Positions 47,801 through 57,400 of a DNA stretch of 64,000 bases are shown in pieces. Below the pieces are notes generated by a model, which was not told the origin of the DNA, did no database searches, and worked only from the letters and a program-made list of their open reading frames with translations. Every line of letters begins with the position of its first letter. Positions within the stretch are counted from its first letter, which is position 1. Position numbers and translations under genes: made by a program. Source of the stretch: Stenogyne calaminthoides (lineage: Eukaryota > Streptophyta > Magnoliopsida > Lamiales > Lamiaceae); NCBI GenBank assembly GCA_037126765.1, contig JBBCBC010000033.1:14522085-14586084 (forward strand), written 5' to 3'.

Positions 47801-50139
47801 AAAATTTCAGATCCCATTCCAGCTTGGGTTGTCAAAAATGGATCTGCGCAAGGTTGTAAAATCAAGTCTATCAGGGGTATGTATTACAATTTCTTAACTT
47901 TTAGATTTGTCATATTATATGAACCAAGGTTTGCTGAAACATATCTTACATTGTAGGTCGACAAGTCTATCAGTGCAATGTATAAAAGATTACAGAAGAA
48001 TTTGACCTCAGAGGAACTACTACCTTCATTATGGGATAAGTGCAAGGTATCCGTTCAAGCTTGAAAGTTAATTTTCCAATGATAAAAGTCAATTATATTG
48101 GTGCACCTTATTGTTTTATCACAAGATATTTTCTATAAAGAACTTTACCATGTGAAAGACCCAAACCTCAGCCAGTGTGTAGTGATATGACTATTATCCT
48201 GGATATCTCGCTTCATTTATGAATTAAGAGATTTAATGTTGCATTGAATTAAATTTAATAGGTTGATTATAAATTAACATGTTTATCCTCGTCGGACTAC
48301 GTTCGATGATGATCAAGTGACTATATTACATGGAAGAAGTAGATTCATTTTATTCTAATGTTGTACCGATCCATCATTGAATTGGATGACCTTAAGAATT
48401 TATACAACCAAAATCCAAATACTCTCCTATTCTCATTGTTTTAAGGAACTCACACACCCCACACCCCCGCCACTTAAACGTAAATCTAATTCAATGATGA
48501 TTTAGTACAACATTAGAACAAAATGAATGTTCCCCAGAGGCCCAAATTATCACCCACACTATAAAGTACTTGATAAGCATGGAGGCTGTTCTGATGTACC
48601 ATTAACAGTTAGTAATATTTGCAGCTAGAATGCTACGACGTTCTCTTTTGATTTAACTTTTTCTTTCGGTAATATCGTCAATGGATGGGGAGTTTGATGC
48701 TGGCACTTACCTGTTTATTAAACTAAGGAAAAGATTTAGAACTATAAAAATAATTTCCTGTACTTACTACACAAAGTATAAGAACTCAAATAATAAAAAA
48801 CTTCTATGGAAATCTATAGGAGGGCAAACCCCACACACCTGCTCATAAAAAATCCAAATAGATCCTTAGAAATGTCCTCGAATGAGAGTCTTTCTGAAAA
48901 CTGTTTGGACCAAGTTTTATTGGCTTCATAATCCACAGATTTGATGACTTCTCTATATATGTTACCTTTAGAAGCTTCATCAGAATTTAATTTATGCCAG
49001 TTGAAGTGAAGAGGTTTTAATAGCACTATAATGTGATCTGGTATTCTCAGGAGGATTGGAAATATATGTGAAATAGCTGTATCAAAATCACCATTCTGGG
49101 AACCGATCATAAGAAATTTAGCTTGTGATGCATTGTAGAATTGAGACCCAACATGATGTATAATTTTCTTAAGAGTAAAATATCAAAAAGAATATTTAGC
49201 ATGATTTCTTGTACAATTTTCCAACAAATGACAAGAGGATGAGTGTTTCTAGTCCGCCAAATTTAGTCCCATGCGCAAGGATGATTCATTAAGGCCTTGT
49301 TTGTTTACAGTTTTGAGGGGATTTGAAATCCTGTAGGGAGGACTTGGTATAAAGTAAAAAAAAGTATTTGAATTTTGTATATGTTTGGGAGTGTGGATTT
49401 TGTAGGATTTGATAGAATATGATTTATAAAAAAGTAAATGAGTGAAGTAATATTATATTGTAAAAGTAATGTAGAAATGATTGAATGATTGTGTAATGAT
49501 TGATGTGTGTATTTATATATGTATGATGATAATAAAGTAAAAAAGGATGAGAGAGAGTATTGAGTTGGATAGATAATAATAATTGGAAAGTGTGATAGAT
49601 GATGATAGTGTATTGGTAATTGTGTTTGAAAAAGGTTAGATAGGGGTAGTATAGGTATTATAGAGTAGAATTTTGGAGGATTTAAAATCCTATACCGAAA
49701 TCCTGATAAACAAACGGGATTTGAGATTTGAAATTCCAAATGCTACTCCCCGCACTAGAAACAAACAAGGCCTAATAGGAGATGGTGGAAAAGACCACAC
49801 TCTGAATGAGGATCAAGTAATCTTCTGCTAATGCTAAGAAGTGTTTGTATCCTAAAATAAATTCCACAGAATGGTCAATGAAAGTAACTAATTTCAGAAT
49901 ATGTAAATATGTCAATTATACAATGGGTGTGCTCTTTTGCTGTCTAAATACATATTTCATTCATAGTGAACCAGACAGGAGTTGTGTTCTGAAGCTTTTT
50001 ACAATTTGTATTTCCCAACTGATTGCAGAAGGAGTTTCTTGACAAGTATGAAAGCTTTGCTCAACTCGTTGCTAAAATTTATCAGACGGAGTCTATTCCT
50101 GCAGTTTCAGAAATGAGGGATCTACTTGCGTCTATGTAG
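32843..50139 (+). CDS. SEC3A: Exocyst complex component SEC3 (plant SEC3A type), 25 exons
   Basis: Encodes about 886 aa. SEC3 is an exocyst subunit that marks sites where secretory vesicles tether at the plasma membrane. The start MAKSSADDVELRRACAAAID is characteristic of plant SEC3. A PIP2-binding PH-like domain (about 60-165), coiled coil (about 168-290) and C-terminal helical bundle follow. An acidic run lies at 555-572. Exons: 32843-33020, 34096-34166, 35052-35132, 35236-35303, 35401-35503, 35840-35988, 37404-37521, 38285-38389, 38768-38869, 39024-39161, 39568-39696, 39782-39862, 39972-40046, 40355-40528, 41334-41481, 41559-41623, 41724-41894, 42474-42553, 45133-45214, 46938-47035, 47169-47277, 47439-47507, 47811-47876, 47957-48046, 50029-50139. 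All introns are GT-AG, the frame is unbroken, and the length equals that of Arabidopsis SEC3A. I worked out junctions by eye; alternative splicing cannot be judged. Confidence 0.95.
34366..34545. mobile_element. Possible MITE in SEC3 intron 2
   Basis: AACTTGTGTGAGATGGTTCAC (about 34409-34430) and its near-inverse GTGAGATTGTCTCACGCAAG (about 34506-34525) make an inverted repeat about 100 bases apart. Target duplication not resolved. Confidence 0.4.
37775..38204. mobile_element. Tourist-type MITE in SEC3 intron 7
   Basis: Termini GGGGGTGTTTGCAAAAA and TTTTTTGAAAACACCCCC, flanked by TTA on both sides (37772-37774 and 38205-38207), the 3-bp duplication of PIF/Harbinger elements. A second inverted pair (GGCCTGTTTTCAACTC at 37824, TTGAAAACACCACC at 37921) inside suggests one MITE nested in another. 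Confidence 0.75.
40555..41263. mobile_element. Tourist-type MITE with nested MITEs in SEC3 intron 14
   Basis: Termini GGGTATGTTTGTTCC and GAAACAAACATACCC with TTA duplications (40552-40554, 41264-41266). Within it lie GTGGTGTTTGCA..TGCAAAC foldback (about 40654-40770) and a further GGGTATGTTTGTTTTG..CAAAACAAACAT pair (about 40814-41020). This is a three-level nest. Confidence 0.75.
43345..44695 (-). pseudogene. L1-type LINE ORF2 3' end (RNase H), antisense in SEC3 intron 18
   Basis: On the minus strand, codons from about 44695 read like the plant L1 RNase H domain: NVDGSVNGTPGEL, then WAHARWWRNLRIESDSTYVI and FNSIKPSVAWG. After the nested MITE at 43842-44439 the chain resumes with WRWIS-like and MRWFVSH sequence, ending in the typical tail FSDSRLSFFYMGF. 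A LINE 3' untranslated stretch (GGGTTTTATCCCTAAGGAG on the minus strand, near 43440) and T-rich plus-strand end near 43345 fit 3' anchored, 5' truncated insertion. Stops are frequent. It is a dead fragment and oriented against the host gene. Confidence 0.65.
43842..44439. mobile_element. Tourist-like MITE in SEC3 intron 18, inside a LINE fragment
   Basis: Termini GGGTATGTTTGTTTTAGG and GGGAAACAAACATACCC flanked by CAC on both sides (43839-43841, 44440-44442). The ends match the element in intron 14. The 3-bp duplication is not the usual TWA, so the flank call is less certain. Confidence 0.65.
45539..45799. mobile_element. Stowaway MITE in SEC3 intron 19
   Basis: Ends TTCCCTCCGGTCCAC and GTGGACCAGAGGGAG, bounded by TA (45537-45538, 45800-45801); 261 bp, AT-rich, no coding. 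Confidence 0.8.
45820..45975 (-). repeat. Second LINE 3' tail remnant, antisense, SEC3 intron 19
   Basis: Shares AACCTCGCTA, GGAAA and TTAGGGATAAA order with 43380-43460, the 3' untranslated part of the L1 fragment in intron 18. Only the tail is present. Confidence 0.5.
46466..46635. repeat. Foldback repeat with TGCACCAGGTGCA-type ends, SEC3 intron 19
   Basis: GTCCCTCTTGTACACCAGATGCA at the left pairs with GCACCTGGTGCACACAAGAC at the right. Middle holds two CAACTAATACTRTTC units. Related ends occur at 50440-50580, 53225-53450 and 57775-58000. Confidence 0.5.
48790..49860 (-). pseudogene. L1-type LINE ORF2 fragment, antisense in SEC3 intron 24
   Basis: The minus strand encodes pieces of a plant L1 ORF2. 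IWRTRN-like codons stand near 49250 and MIGSQNGDFDTAISHIFPIL near 49110. HFNWHKLNSDEASKGN near 48970-49020 corresponds to the start of the RNase H domain (W-x-K-L-N-x-D-G-A-x-K-G-N in active copies). The Tourist MITE 49293-49772 splits it; sequence past the MITE (49776-49860) also reads on the minus strand as LINE-like. Stops and frame changes show it is dead. Confidence 0.5.
49293..49772. mobile_element. Tourist-type MITE in SEC3 intron 24
   Basis: Termini GGCCTTGTTTGTTTACAG and CTAGAAACAAACAAGGCC with TAA on each side (49290-49292, 49773-49775). 480 bp. Subterminal GATTTGAAATCCTGTAGG / TAAAATCCTATACCG inverted segments. No coding capacity on plus; the minus frame 49305-49739 is a shadow of low-complexity sequence. 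Confidence 0.85.
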
Positions 50140-51281
50140 AGGAGGAGCAGTTGTGAATTTCTTGTTATCTGTATAAAGTTGTATTGCCATTATCTTAATT
50201 TTTTTGTGGGAACCTCCGATTTGATTTATTCATAGACCCTTGTTAGTAGAGTGATGAAATGTATTGAGGCCATGCATGTATCATGATATTCATATCCGGG
50301 GATGATGTTAGTAAGTATATTCACTAGAGGTAGAGGGCCTTCTTTTTGAGTTTTTCTATGCTTTTTTAGTGGATATCATGTTTTTATTGGAGATTGAAGT
50401 TGTTTAAGTAAATTTGTGTTTGTTGCTTGAATAACATTTGGAGCAACTGATACACAACTAATATTGTCGTCACAACTAATATTGTTCAGTGACGACAATA
50501 GATAACGTCTTTTAAGTGAAACAACTATCATTTAAAAATACATCTAATTTGCATGGTGCAACTAGGTTTGTCGCTTTATTTATGTCCATGCCTGGAGGTT
50601 GGCATTGGAATATCTGCTCCTAAGGTAATGAATTTAGTGCACGTTTAGTTAATTTTCTTTGGCAACTTCAATCTACCGTCTGGGCATCAATTCTTTCATC
50701 TCTGTTTAACTAGCATAAAGCCACTGATTTTCCTGGACCTATAAGAATATATAGTTGCCTTCGAGTTTCTACTTTTTTGAAAGGGTAATGAGAATTATTC
50801 TTATTAGATAGAAAATATTATGAACTCCGAGTTTAATGTGAACTCGATTTTTATAGTATCACTGTTATGTATAAAAACTATAACTAATATACACAAAAAC
50901 TATCACTGTCTAAAAAATATTTTTTAGACAGTGACAGTTTTTATGTATAACAATAATAATTTTTGCACATAACACTTGATAGAGTTCATGTATACACTTG
51001 GTTCATAGGAGTGTTGCTCTTCCTATTAATACTTTTTGATAGTTTTGATGTGCCTGTAATGAGAATAGAATTAAGTAATTGATTACCTTACTTTTATCAC
51101 TCAACTCTTCTCACATGATACTACTCAATGTTGATTTTTTGACCAAATAATAATAATACAATCAATAATCATATAATGATTGATAATTCAATGATATCCA
51201 TCAATATTATCATTTTCAAATTATATCAATCCAACTGTTATAATGTTATTAGGTGCCTTGCGTATTTGATGTAATACGTTT
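50140..51281. other. SEC3 3' flank and intergenic sequence with foldbacks
   Basis: Contains the SEC3 3' untranslated region (first few hundred bases, no single clear poly(A) signal). A foldback remnant lies at 50440-50580. A near-perfect hairpin has arms 50895-50918 and 50919-50942, with one mismatch in 24. The remainder is AT-rich. No gene seen. Confidence 0.5.
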
Positions 51282-53073
51282 TTATATGAATGATAAATTT
51301 ATTTGCTTATTTACGGGTTTTATTTGTGATGGTGGTTCTTTCTTCTTTCTGCTTCTATGTGGTGGGGGGAGTGGGCCCCACCGCCGGCTTTGAGGGACAC
51401 ATTGAACTTTATTTCGGAATATGAGAAAAAATAATGCTTTTTTTTTTTTTTTTGAAGAGACGATAACATGTAAAGCTGTTGCGAAAACAAGCATTGCTGT
51501 ACCCATCAGGAACATATCTGCCACAAAAAATAAAATACTTTTAATTTATTGAAAAACATCATTTTAATTTCAAGAATTTTAGGAAATGAAGAAAAGTGAA
51601 GGATTCATTTCGTACCAATAGCTTCAATTATTTGGAGCACCACATGCCCTTGCTCTGACATTTTGGAAAGTGGATGCAAATATTGCACATACGATACCAC
51701 TACCAAAAAACAACCCTGCAAATATAATTTATATTTTGTCAAATTCTCCGAAGAGAAGCAAGTCATATACACAATAGTAATTGAGAAAACCCACATTTTT
51801 AGCCCCATTTCATTTAAAAAGTTTTTTTTTATCAAAGTTTTTTATTTTATTTTTTTTTAGTCAAAAGAATAATTTTTTGGACAATTACACCCTTAATGAA
51901 GTCAACAAAAAATTTTAAAAAAATAGTGGTATGGGCTTCATTAAATGGTGGTACGAGATTAATATATTGTAGTATGAAATTAATAATTGTGGTACAAATT
52001 TAAAATTAATGGTACGAGTTGAATTAAATTATAGTACGAGTTGAAATGATCGTGGTACGGTGTTAAAATAAGTGTGGTACGGGGTTAAAATAAGTGTGGT
52101 ACGAGACTGATAGTGGTACAGAGTTAATAGAATGGTGGTACGGACTGAAACAATATCTACAGATTGAAGTAATAGTGGTACGAAGTTAATTGAAGGGTGG
52201 TACGGGCTGAAATAATGTTGGTACGTGATGTATATATGGTGGTACAAATTTAAATAATGAAAGCATAAAAAAAGGGTAAAGTTGGAAAAAAATATATTCT
52301 CTTGGCTAAAAAAAAATATTATAAATTTTGTGATAAAAAAAAACTTTTATTTTTATGTTAGGCTATTTATAAACTCATCTCATACCATACTAATACTTGA
52401 TAAAAAAATATTCACATTATCTCGGATTTACATAAATTTTTGATTTAACAAAATTAGGTGAGACTGCTAATTAGTTTTTAATCATGAGATGAAGAAATCT
52501 TTTTTCTTTAACAAAGTAATTCTTTTTTTTTTTTGGAAGGTGGATTATATGTTCATTACCTCAACAAAGCAGAGAATGGAACCAAGCAAAGATTCTGAAA
52601 TTGCTAGCAATGTAAAGAATCTGCAATCTACTATTGCCTGCAAATAATTTAAAAAAGACAATTTAATCTATATGTATATATATCCTCAAGGGGCAGATGA
52701 AATCTAATTTCAAGATTCGAAGAAGTTTGGTACATACCTTTTCAACAAACATCTGAAAATTGAATATTCTGAATGGCCTTGGTTTTATAATAAACTTCCT
52801 CCAATGGGAAAACACATCTGCAACATATGCTAACACCAAACCCAAATCCACCCCTTTCTCCGTTTCCCGTTCGGAATCAACCACGCATGCTGCCGGAATA
52901 CGGCCGGCCGCCGGCTTCATATCGCCGCCGCCTCGGGTGGCGGCGCGCAGTCCAACTTTGTTGAGGCACATTAGTGTGGTAGGCCTTGAAAGTGCATGAA
53001 TATAATTATTTGAGAGCTGGATTTTATTGGGTAAAGCTACTGTAGATATTCTTAGCAAACGAGAGGTAGCCAT
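51282..53073 (-). CDS. UPF0114-family membrane protein, C-terminally altered, 4 exons
   Basis: Minus-strand exons 53073-52738, 52637-52560, 51715-51616 and 51517-51282 join with GT-AG sites to 249 codons. Residues 1-60 look like a chloroplast transit peptide (MATSRLLRISTVALPNKIQL). The body has the UPF0114 signature CRFFTLLAISESLLGSILCF (117-136), GCFLVVVSYVQYL and EAIDMFLMGTAMLVFATALH, giving three hydrophobic segments. Family members usually continue with another ~90 residues and further membrane helices. Here the frame enters a 16-A homopolymer (plus 51438-51453) and then an unrelated basic tail ending at 51282, and the missing half is not seen downstream. It is probably a truncated gene, or the tail is mis-sequenced. 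Role in plastids unknown. Confidence 0.65.
51926..52260. repeat. GTGGTACG minisatellite in the UPF0114 gene intron 2
   Basis: About a dozen degenerate units built on GTGGTACGAGTTAAAATAA, spaced roughly 20-35 bases apart, e.g. 52065-52110 (two close copies of GTGTGGTACGGGGTTAAAATAA-like sequence). Spans the intron at plus 51716-52559. Confidence 0.7.
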
Positions 53074-53224
53074 TTCGTATTTAGGTAGAATTAAATTAAT
53101 GATATTTTTTGTTATTATGGTGGTGATATTTCAGTTTGTTTAAATAGATGGTGCATGGGAATTGATTGGAAGATTCGTGGCATATTATTAGCTGTGAAAT
53201 TGTGAATAGTATTATATAGGTGAG

Positions 53225-53450
53225 AGACAAGATGATTTTATATGCACCAAGTGCACCGTGCACTTATAAAAACATGCAGCTTTTATATTAAAAAATGTAA
53301 CTTGTTTACACTGAATCGTACGTGCAATTATTTTTTTATATTAATAGTTGTAGGATCAGCGTAAATAAATTGCATTTTTCACAATAACAAAACGCATGTT
53401 TCTAAAATACATTATGAATGAACGGTGCACTTGAATACATACAAGAAACG
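53225..53450. repeat. Foldback repeat with GCACCGTGCAC-type ends, copy 1
   Basis: TATGCACCAAGTGCACCGTGCAC at left, GAACGGTGCACTTGAATACATA at right; AACATGCAG..TTGTTTACACTGAA inside recurs inverted. Same family as 57775-58000. Confidence 0.6.
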
Positions 53451-53548
53451 GACAATATTGCTCAGTTCCTCCCATTTTCTTGGAGGAATGCTTGCATGAG
53501 CAGTTTTGATTGTTGACTATTCAGATACTTGTAATCAATGATTTAAAA

Positions 53549-53755
53549 ACCGGTTTGAACCGGCCGGTTCAACCGGTTGGACCGGGAACCGGCCGGTAAA
53601 CCGGTCAGAAAACCCATGTAAAACCGCTTTTAGGGTTGAACCGGATTGAACCGGTCTTTACTTTTAGGGTTGAACCGGATTGAACGGTCAAAAACCGGTT
53701 CAACCGGTCAAAAACCGGTTCAACCGGTCAACCTGGAAAAACCGGTTTTTTTTTT
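53549..53755. repeat. AACCGGTT array in the hAT 5' subterminal region
   Basis: More than ten CCGGTT/AACCGG motifs in about 200 bases, including CCGGTCAAAAACCGGTTCAA repeated in tandem. A shorter array lies at 57310-57385. Subterminal motif clusters in hAT elements bind transposase; binding here is inferred. Confidence 0.75.
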
Positions 53756-54539
53756 TAATAAATTAAAATTTCACATTTTCAGTTCACTATTTCACTTTTA
53801 GAATTCAGATTCAGTCTCATTCAAGTTTCAACACTCAGTTTTCGTTTTTTCCATTTTAGCCTTGCCCCAAATTCACCACCATTACCGCACGCTTCAAATA
53901 TGACGCTCATTCGCTCCATTCATCCAAACACTTTTGTTTCTCTAAAAACATTGCAACCCTATTTCTCTAAAAGGTATTGTTCATTTGTCATTAATTTTAA
54001 ATCAAAATGGTTCTTTGAATTTGGTATTAACTTGGTGTTTGATTTATTATGGTGATTTGGTCATTTGGTGTTTGATACTTTGATTTATTTTGATAATATG
54101 GTTGGTGAATTTTGGGAATATATAACAAGATATTGTTGTTTCAATTTGTTGTTTGAATTTGGGGAATATATAACAATTGGTTGGGGAATATTTGTTGTTC
54201 ACATTCATTGTTAGTTAAGGTTCAATTTGGGGATTATATAACAAGATATTGTTGTTTGATACTTTAATTTACAGATTTAGTAAAATCATCAAGGGATTAA
54301 TGAATTTCTTATCATATTTGTGAAAAAAAATATGCCTTCTGTAAAATTGGAAATACATTATAATGTTGTATATAAGCATTCTGTGAAATTTCAAATTGGT
54401 AGTTACTACTTACTATTAAATATTCATAAGCATTCATTAAGTTGTTTATAATTGCAAATTGTGATGAAAACATAAGTTGTTTATAATTGCAGATTATGAT
54501 TTATGAGTAAAATTTAATATCTTATCACTATTGTTTCAG

Positions 54540-57070
54540 ATGGATTCCTCGTCAAGTGGTCAACAATCTAATGCTTCAATCAGTTCAAGTTGTTCAACTC
54601 AATCATCAATTTCAGTTCGAGCAAAAGCTGATCTAGCCTGGGCTCATTTTAAAGAGAATACAGTTGATGGAAAGAAAAGTTGGACTTGTTTGCACTGCAA
54701 CAATACTTGGAAAGGAGGGGGAATCAATAGGATGAAGAAACATCTAGCTGGTCGGAAGGGGGATATTGCTCCGCAAAAAAAAGTAACTCATGATGTAAGA
54801 TACCAAATGGAAGAATCATTGAAGGAGCTTGATGAAAAAAGTCAAGCTGCAAAATCAGTGGGAGATGATGTTTTTGATGTGGTTGATGTTGAGGAAGAGT
54901 TGAATACTCTACAAGTGCACACAAGAAAGGCTCCGCTTGCAACATCAACAGGAAAAAGAAAAAGAGATGAGAAAATGGGAAGTTACTTTGCTCCAAGAAC
55001 AACTCCAGGTGCACAACCTTCAATCAAAAGTGTTCTTGTAAGTAAAGAAGCTTTGCATAATGTTGATATGGCTGTTGCCAGATTTGTCTACAATGAATGC
55101 ATTCCTTTAAATGTTGTAAATTCTCCTTACTTTCAAAAAATGATTGATGTTATTGCTTCTGTTGGTCCTGGTTATAAGTTACCTAAATATAACCAATTGA
55201 GAGTAAACTTGCTGGGGAACGCAAAAAAGGAAGTTCAATTGTTGGTTGATAGCTATCGAGCTAGTTGGGAAGAATTTGGTTGCACTATTATGGCTGATGG
55301 TTGGCAAGATAGATCAAATAGGCAACTTATAAATTTCATGGTTTATTGTAAGAAAGGAACAATATTTGTGAAATCAGTTGATGCTTCTGATATCGTGAAA
55401 GATGCAAGCACTCTTTGTAATCTATTTGTGGAGTTAGTTGATTGAGTTGGAGCAAAGAATATTATTCATCTGGTGACCGATAATGGAGCTAACTACAAAG
55501 TCAGCTTTGTGTCTTGCTTAATGATAAGTATCGTTCCATCAAATGGTCACCTTGTCTTTGCACATTGTTTAAATTTGCTACTTGGTGATATTGGCAAAAT
55601 GGAGCTTGTTAGTGGTCTAGCAAACCGGGCATCTCTAGTGACAAAGTTTGTGTACAATCATGCATTCTTACTTGCTTGGTTGAGGAAAAGAGAAGGATGG
55701 ATGGAGATTGTGCCCAGACCAACTCGATTTGCTACAACATTCATTGCATTGAAGAGTATACTTGAGCATCAACATGATTTGCAAGGTTTTTTACGAGTAA
55801 GACATTCAAGGAATTTCGATACTATAGAGACAAAAAAAAGCAAGTCTCGAGGTTGGCGATGAGTTCTTGATCCAAAATTTTGGAGTGATTGTACGATTGT
55901 AGTAGGTGTTGTTGCTCCACTTATACGTGTATTACGTATAATGGATACTGATCAGAGGCCTTCTATTGGGTATGTTTATGACGGAATATATCGGGCAAAG
56001 AAGACAATAAAGGAGATATTTAGGCATAAGAAAACATTGTACAAGCCCGTCACGAATATCATCAAGGCAAGGTGGGACAAACAACTTCGACGCGACATTC
56101 ACGCTGCAGCTTATCTCCTGAACCCTGCTTTTGCATATGATAGGGAAAACATGTGCAAAAAGAAAGAAATAATGGATGGCTTTGTTGAGATGGTCACAAC
56201 CTTGATTAGGGACAAAACTATTCAAAGGAAGTGCATTGATGAAGTGGGTATTTTTCAAGATAGGATTGGAAGTTTTGGCCGATCACTTGCTTTGGAATCA
56301 TCAAAAACTATGCATCCCTGTATGTGTTAATATACTTCAATTTTATACTAATAATATTATTTTGACTAATATAGCTTATTACTTTATTGTTGTATTTATA
56401 GATGAATGGTGGAAATTTTTTGGATGTAGTGCTCCAAACTTACAAAATTTGGCCACTAAGATATTGAGTCAAACTTCTTCTTCTTCGGGATGTGAAAGAA
56501 ATTGGAGTGTATTTGAAAGAATTCATACAAAGAAGAGAAATAAGTTGGAACATTCGAGACTCAATGATCTTGTGTTTATCCATTATAATTTACGTTTGCA
56601 AGAGAGGTATTAATTCTTTCACATTAATTTTCTATTGTTATAATTTATTCTTACAACTTATATTTTATCTTTTGTCATTAACTCATTTATTTTATCATTT
56701 ATATGTAAGGCTTGAGCAAAAAAGGATTTGTTATGATCCTATTGATTACGAAAGCATTGAGAAAACTAACTTTTGGGTTGTGGAAGAGGAAGAGGAAGAG
56801 GAAGAGGAAAATCATCCACCTATTATAGATGTTGATGAATTGAATAGTATGCTTTATGGAAATGATGACATTCCAATAATTGCTCCTGATGAAGGTACCT
56901 ATTTTCAATGCTTGTATTAATTTAAATGATTGATTTATTTTTTCTTTTTAAATCCATTTGTATCTCTTATAGATATGGATAAGGTTGAAAATGAAGTGCA
57001 TCCTTTGGAAGAGATGGAGGAATGTGAAGAGGAACGTATGGTGGCGAGAATGATTGAAAGATTGCCATGA
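54540..57070 (+). pseudogene. hAT transposase (BED finger, DUF659, hAT dimerisation), two TGA stops
   Basis: Start ATG 54540, just after TTTCAG. Exons 54540-56319, 56402-56606, 56710-56894 and 56973-57070 join by GT-AG sites to 756 codons. The order is a BED zinc finger (WTCLHCNNTWKGGGINRMKK, about 40-75) and DUF659 (AVARFVYNECIPLNVVNSPY). Catalytic-type Asp regions are MADGWQDRSN and VTDNGANYK. The C-terminal dimerisation domain has WWKFFGCSAPNLQNLATKIL and CERNWSVFERIHTKKRN. An acidic EEEEEEEE run lies near the end. Two in-frame TGA codons (55443-55445, 55860-55862) block it; otherwise it is uninterrupted, so it died recently or the stops are C-to-T/G-to-A changes. Confidence 0.88.
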
Positions 57071-57400
57071 AAGAGATGATGAGAGGATATGATTAAAATT
57101 GTTTGAGAATTTGAAATTGTGTTGCTCATGACTATTATTCTATTATGTTGTGTATGACTATGACTCTATTTTGTTATCTATCATTATGACTATGATCCTC
57201 TTATGTTTTTTTAATATGAATATTAGAAGATTTTATTTAAGTGTTAGAATTTTTTTTTATATGTTACATAGGATATATTTAAAAAAAATATAGGCAAAGA
57301 TTATATCACCGATTGAACCACCGGTCCGACCGGTTGAACCACCAACCGGTGGCCAGCCCGGTTCGATCACCGGTTCGGTTATGAAAACACTGCTTGTAAT

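Larger units (their letters stand above)
53535..57392 (+). mobile_element. Full-length hAT transposon (3858 bp)
   Basis: Bounded by a perfect 8-bp target duplication CTTGTAAT (53527-53534 and 57393-57400). Inverted ends are CAATGATTTAAAAACCGG and CCGGTTCGG..AAAACACTG. Both subterminal regions are packed with AACCGGTT motifs (53549-53750, 57310-57385), likely transposase binding sites. It contains one multi-exon transposase gene. Confidence 0.92.

Noticed and set aside
49305..49739. Minus-strand ORF of 144 codons
   Set aside because: Low-complexity Ile/Tyr/Ser/Leu translation wholly inside a Tourist MITE.
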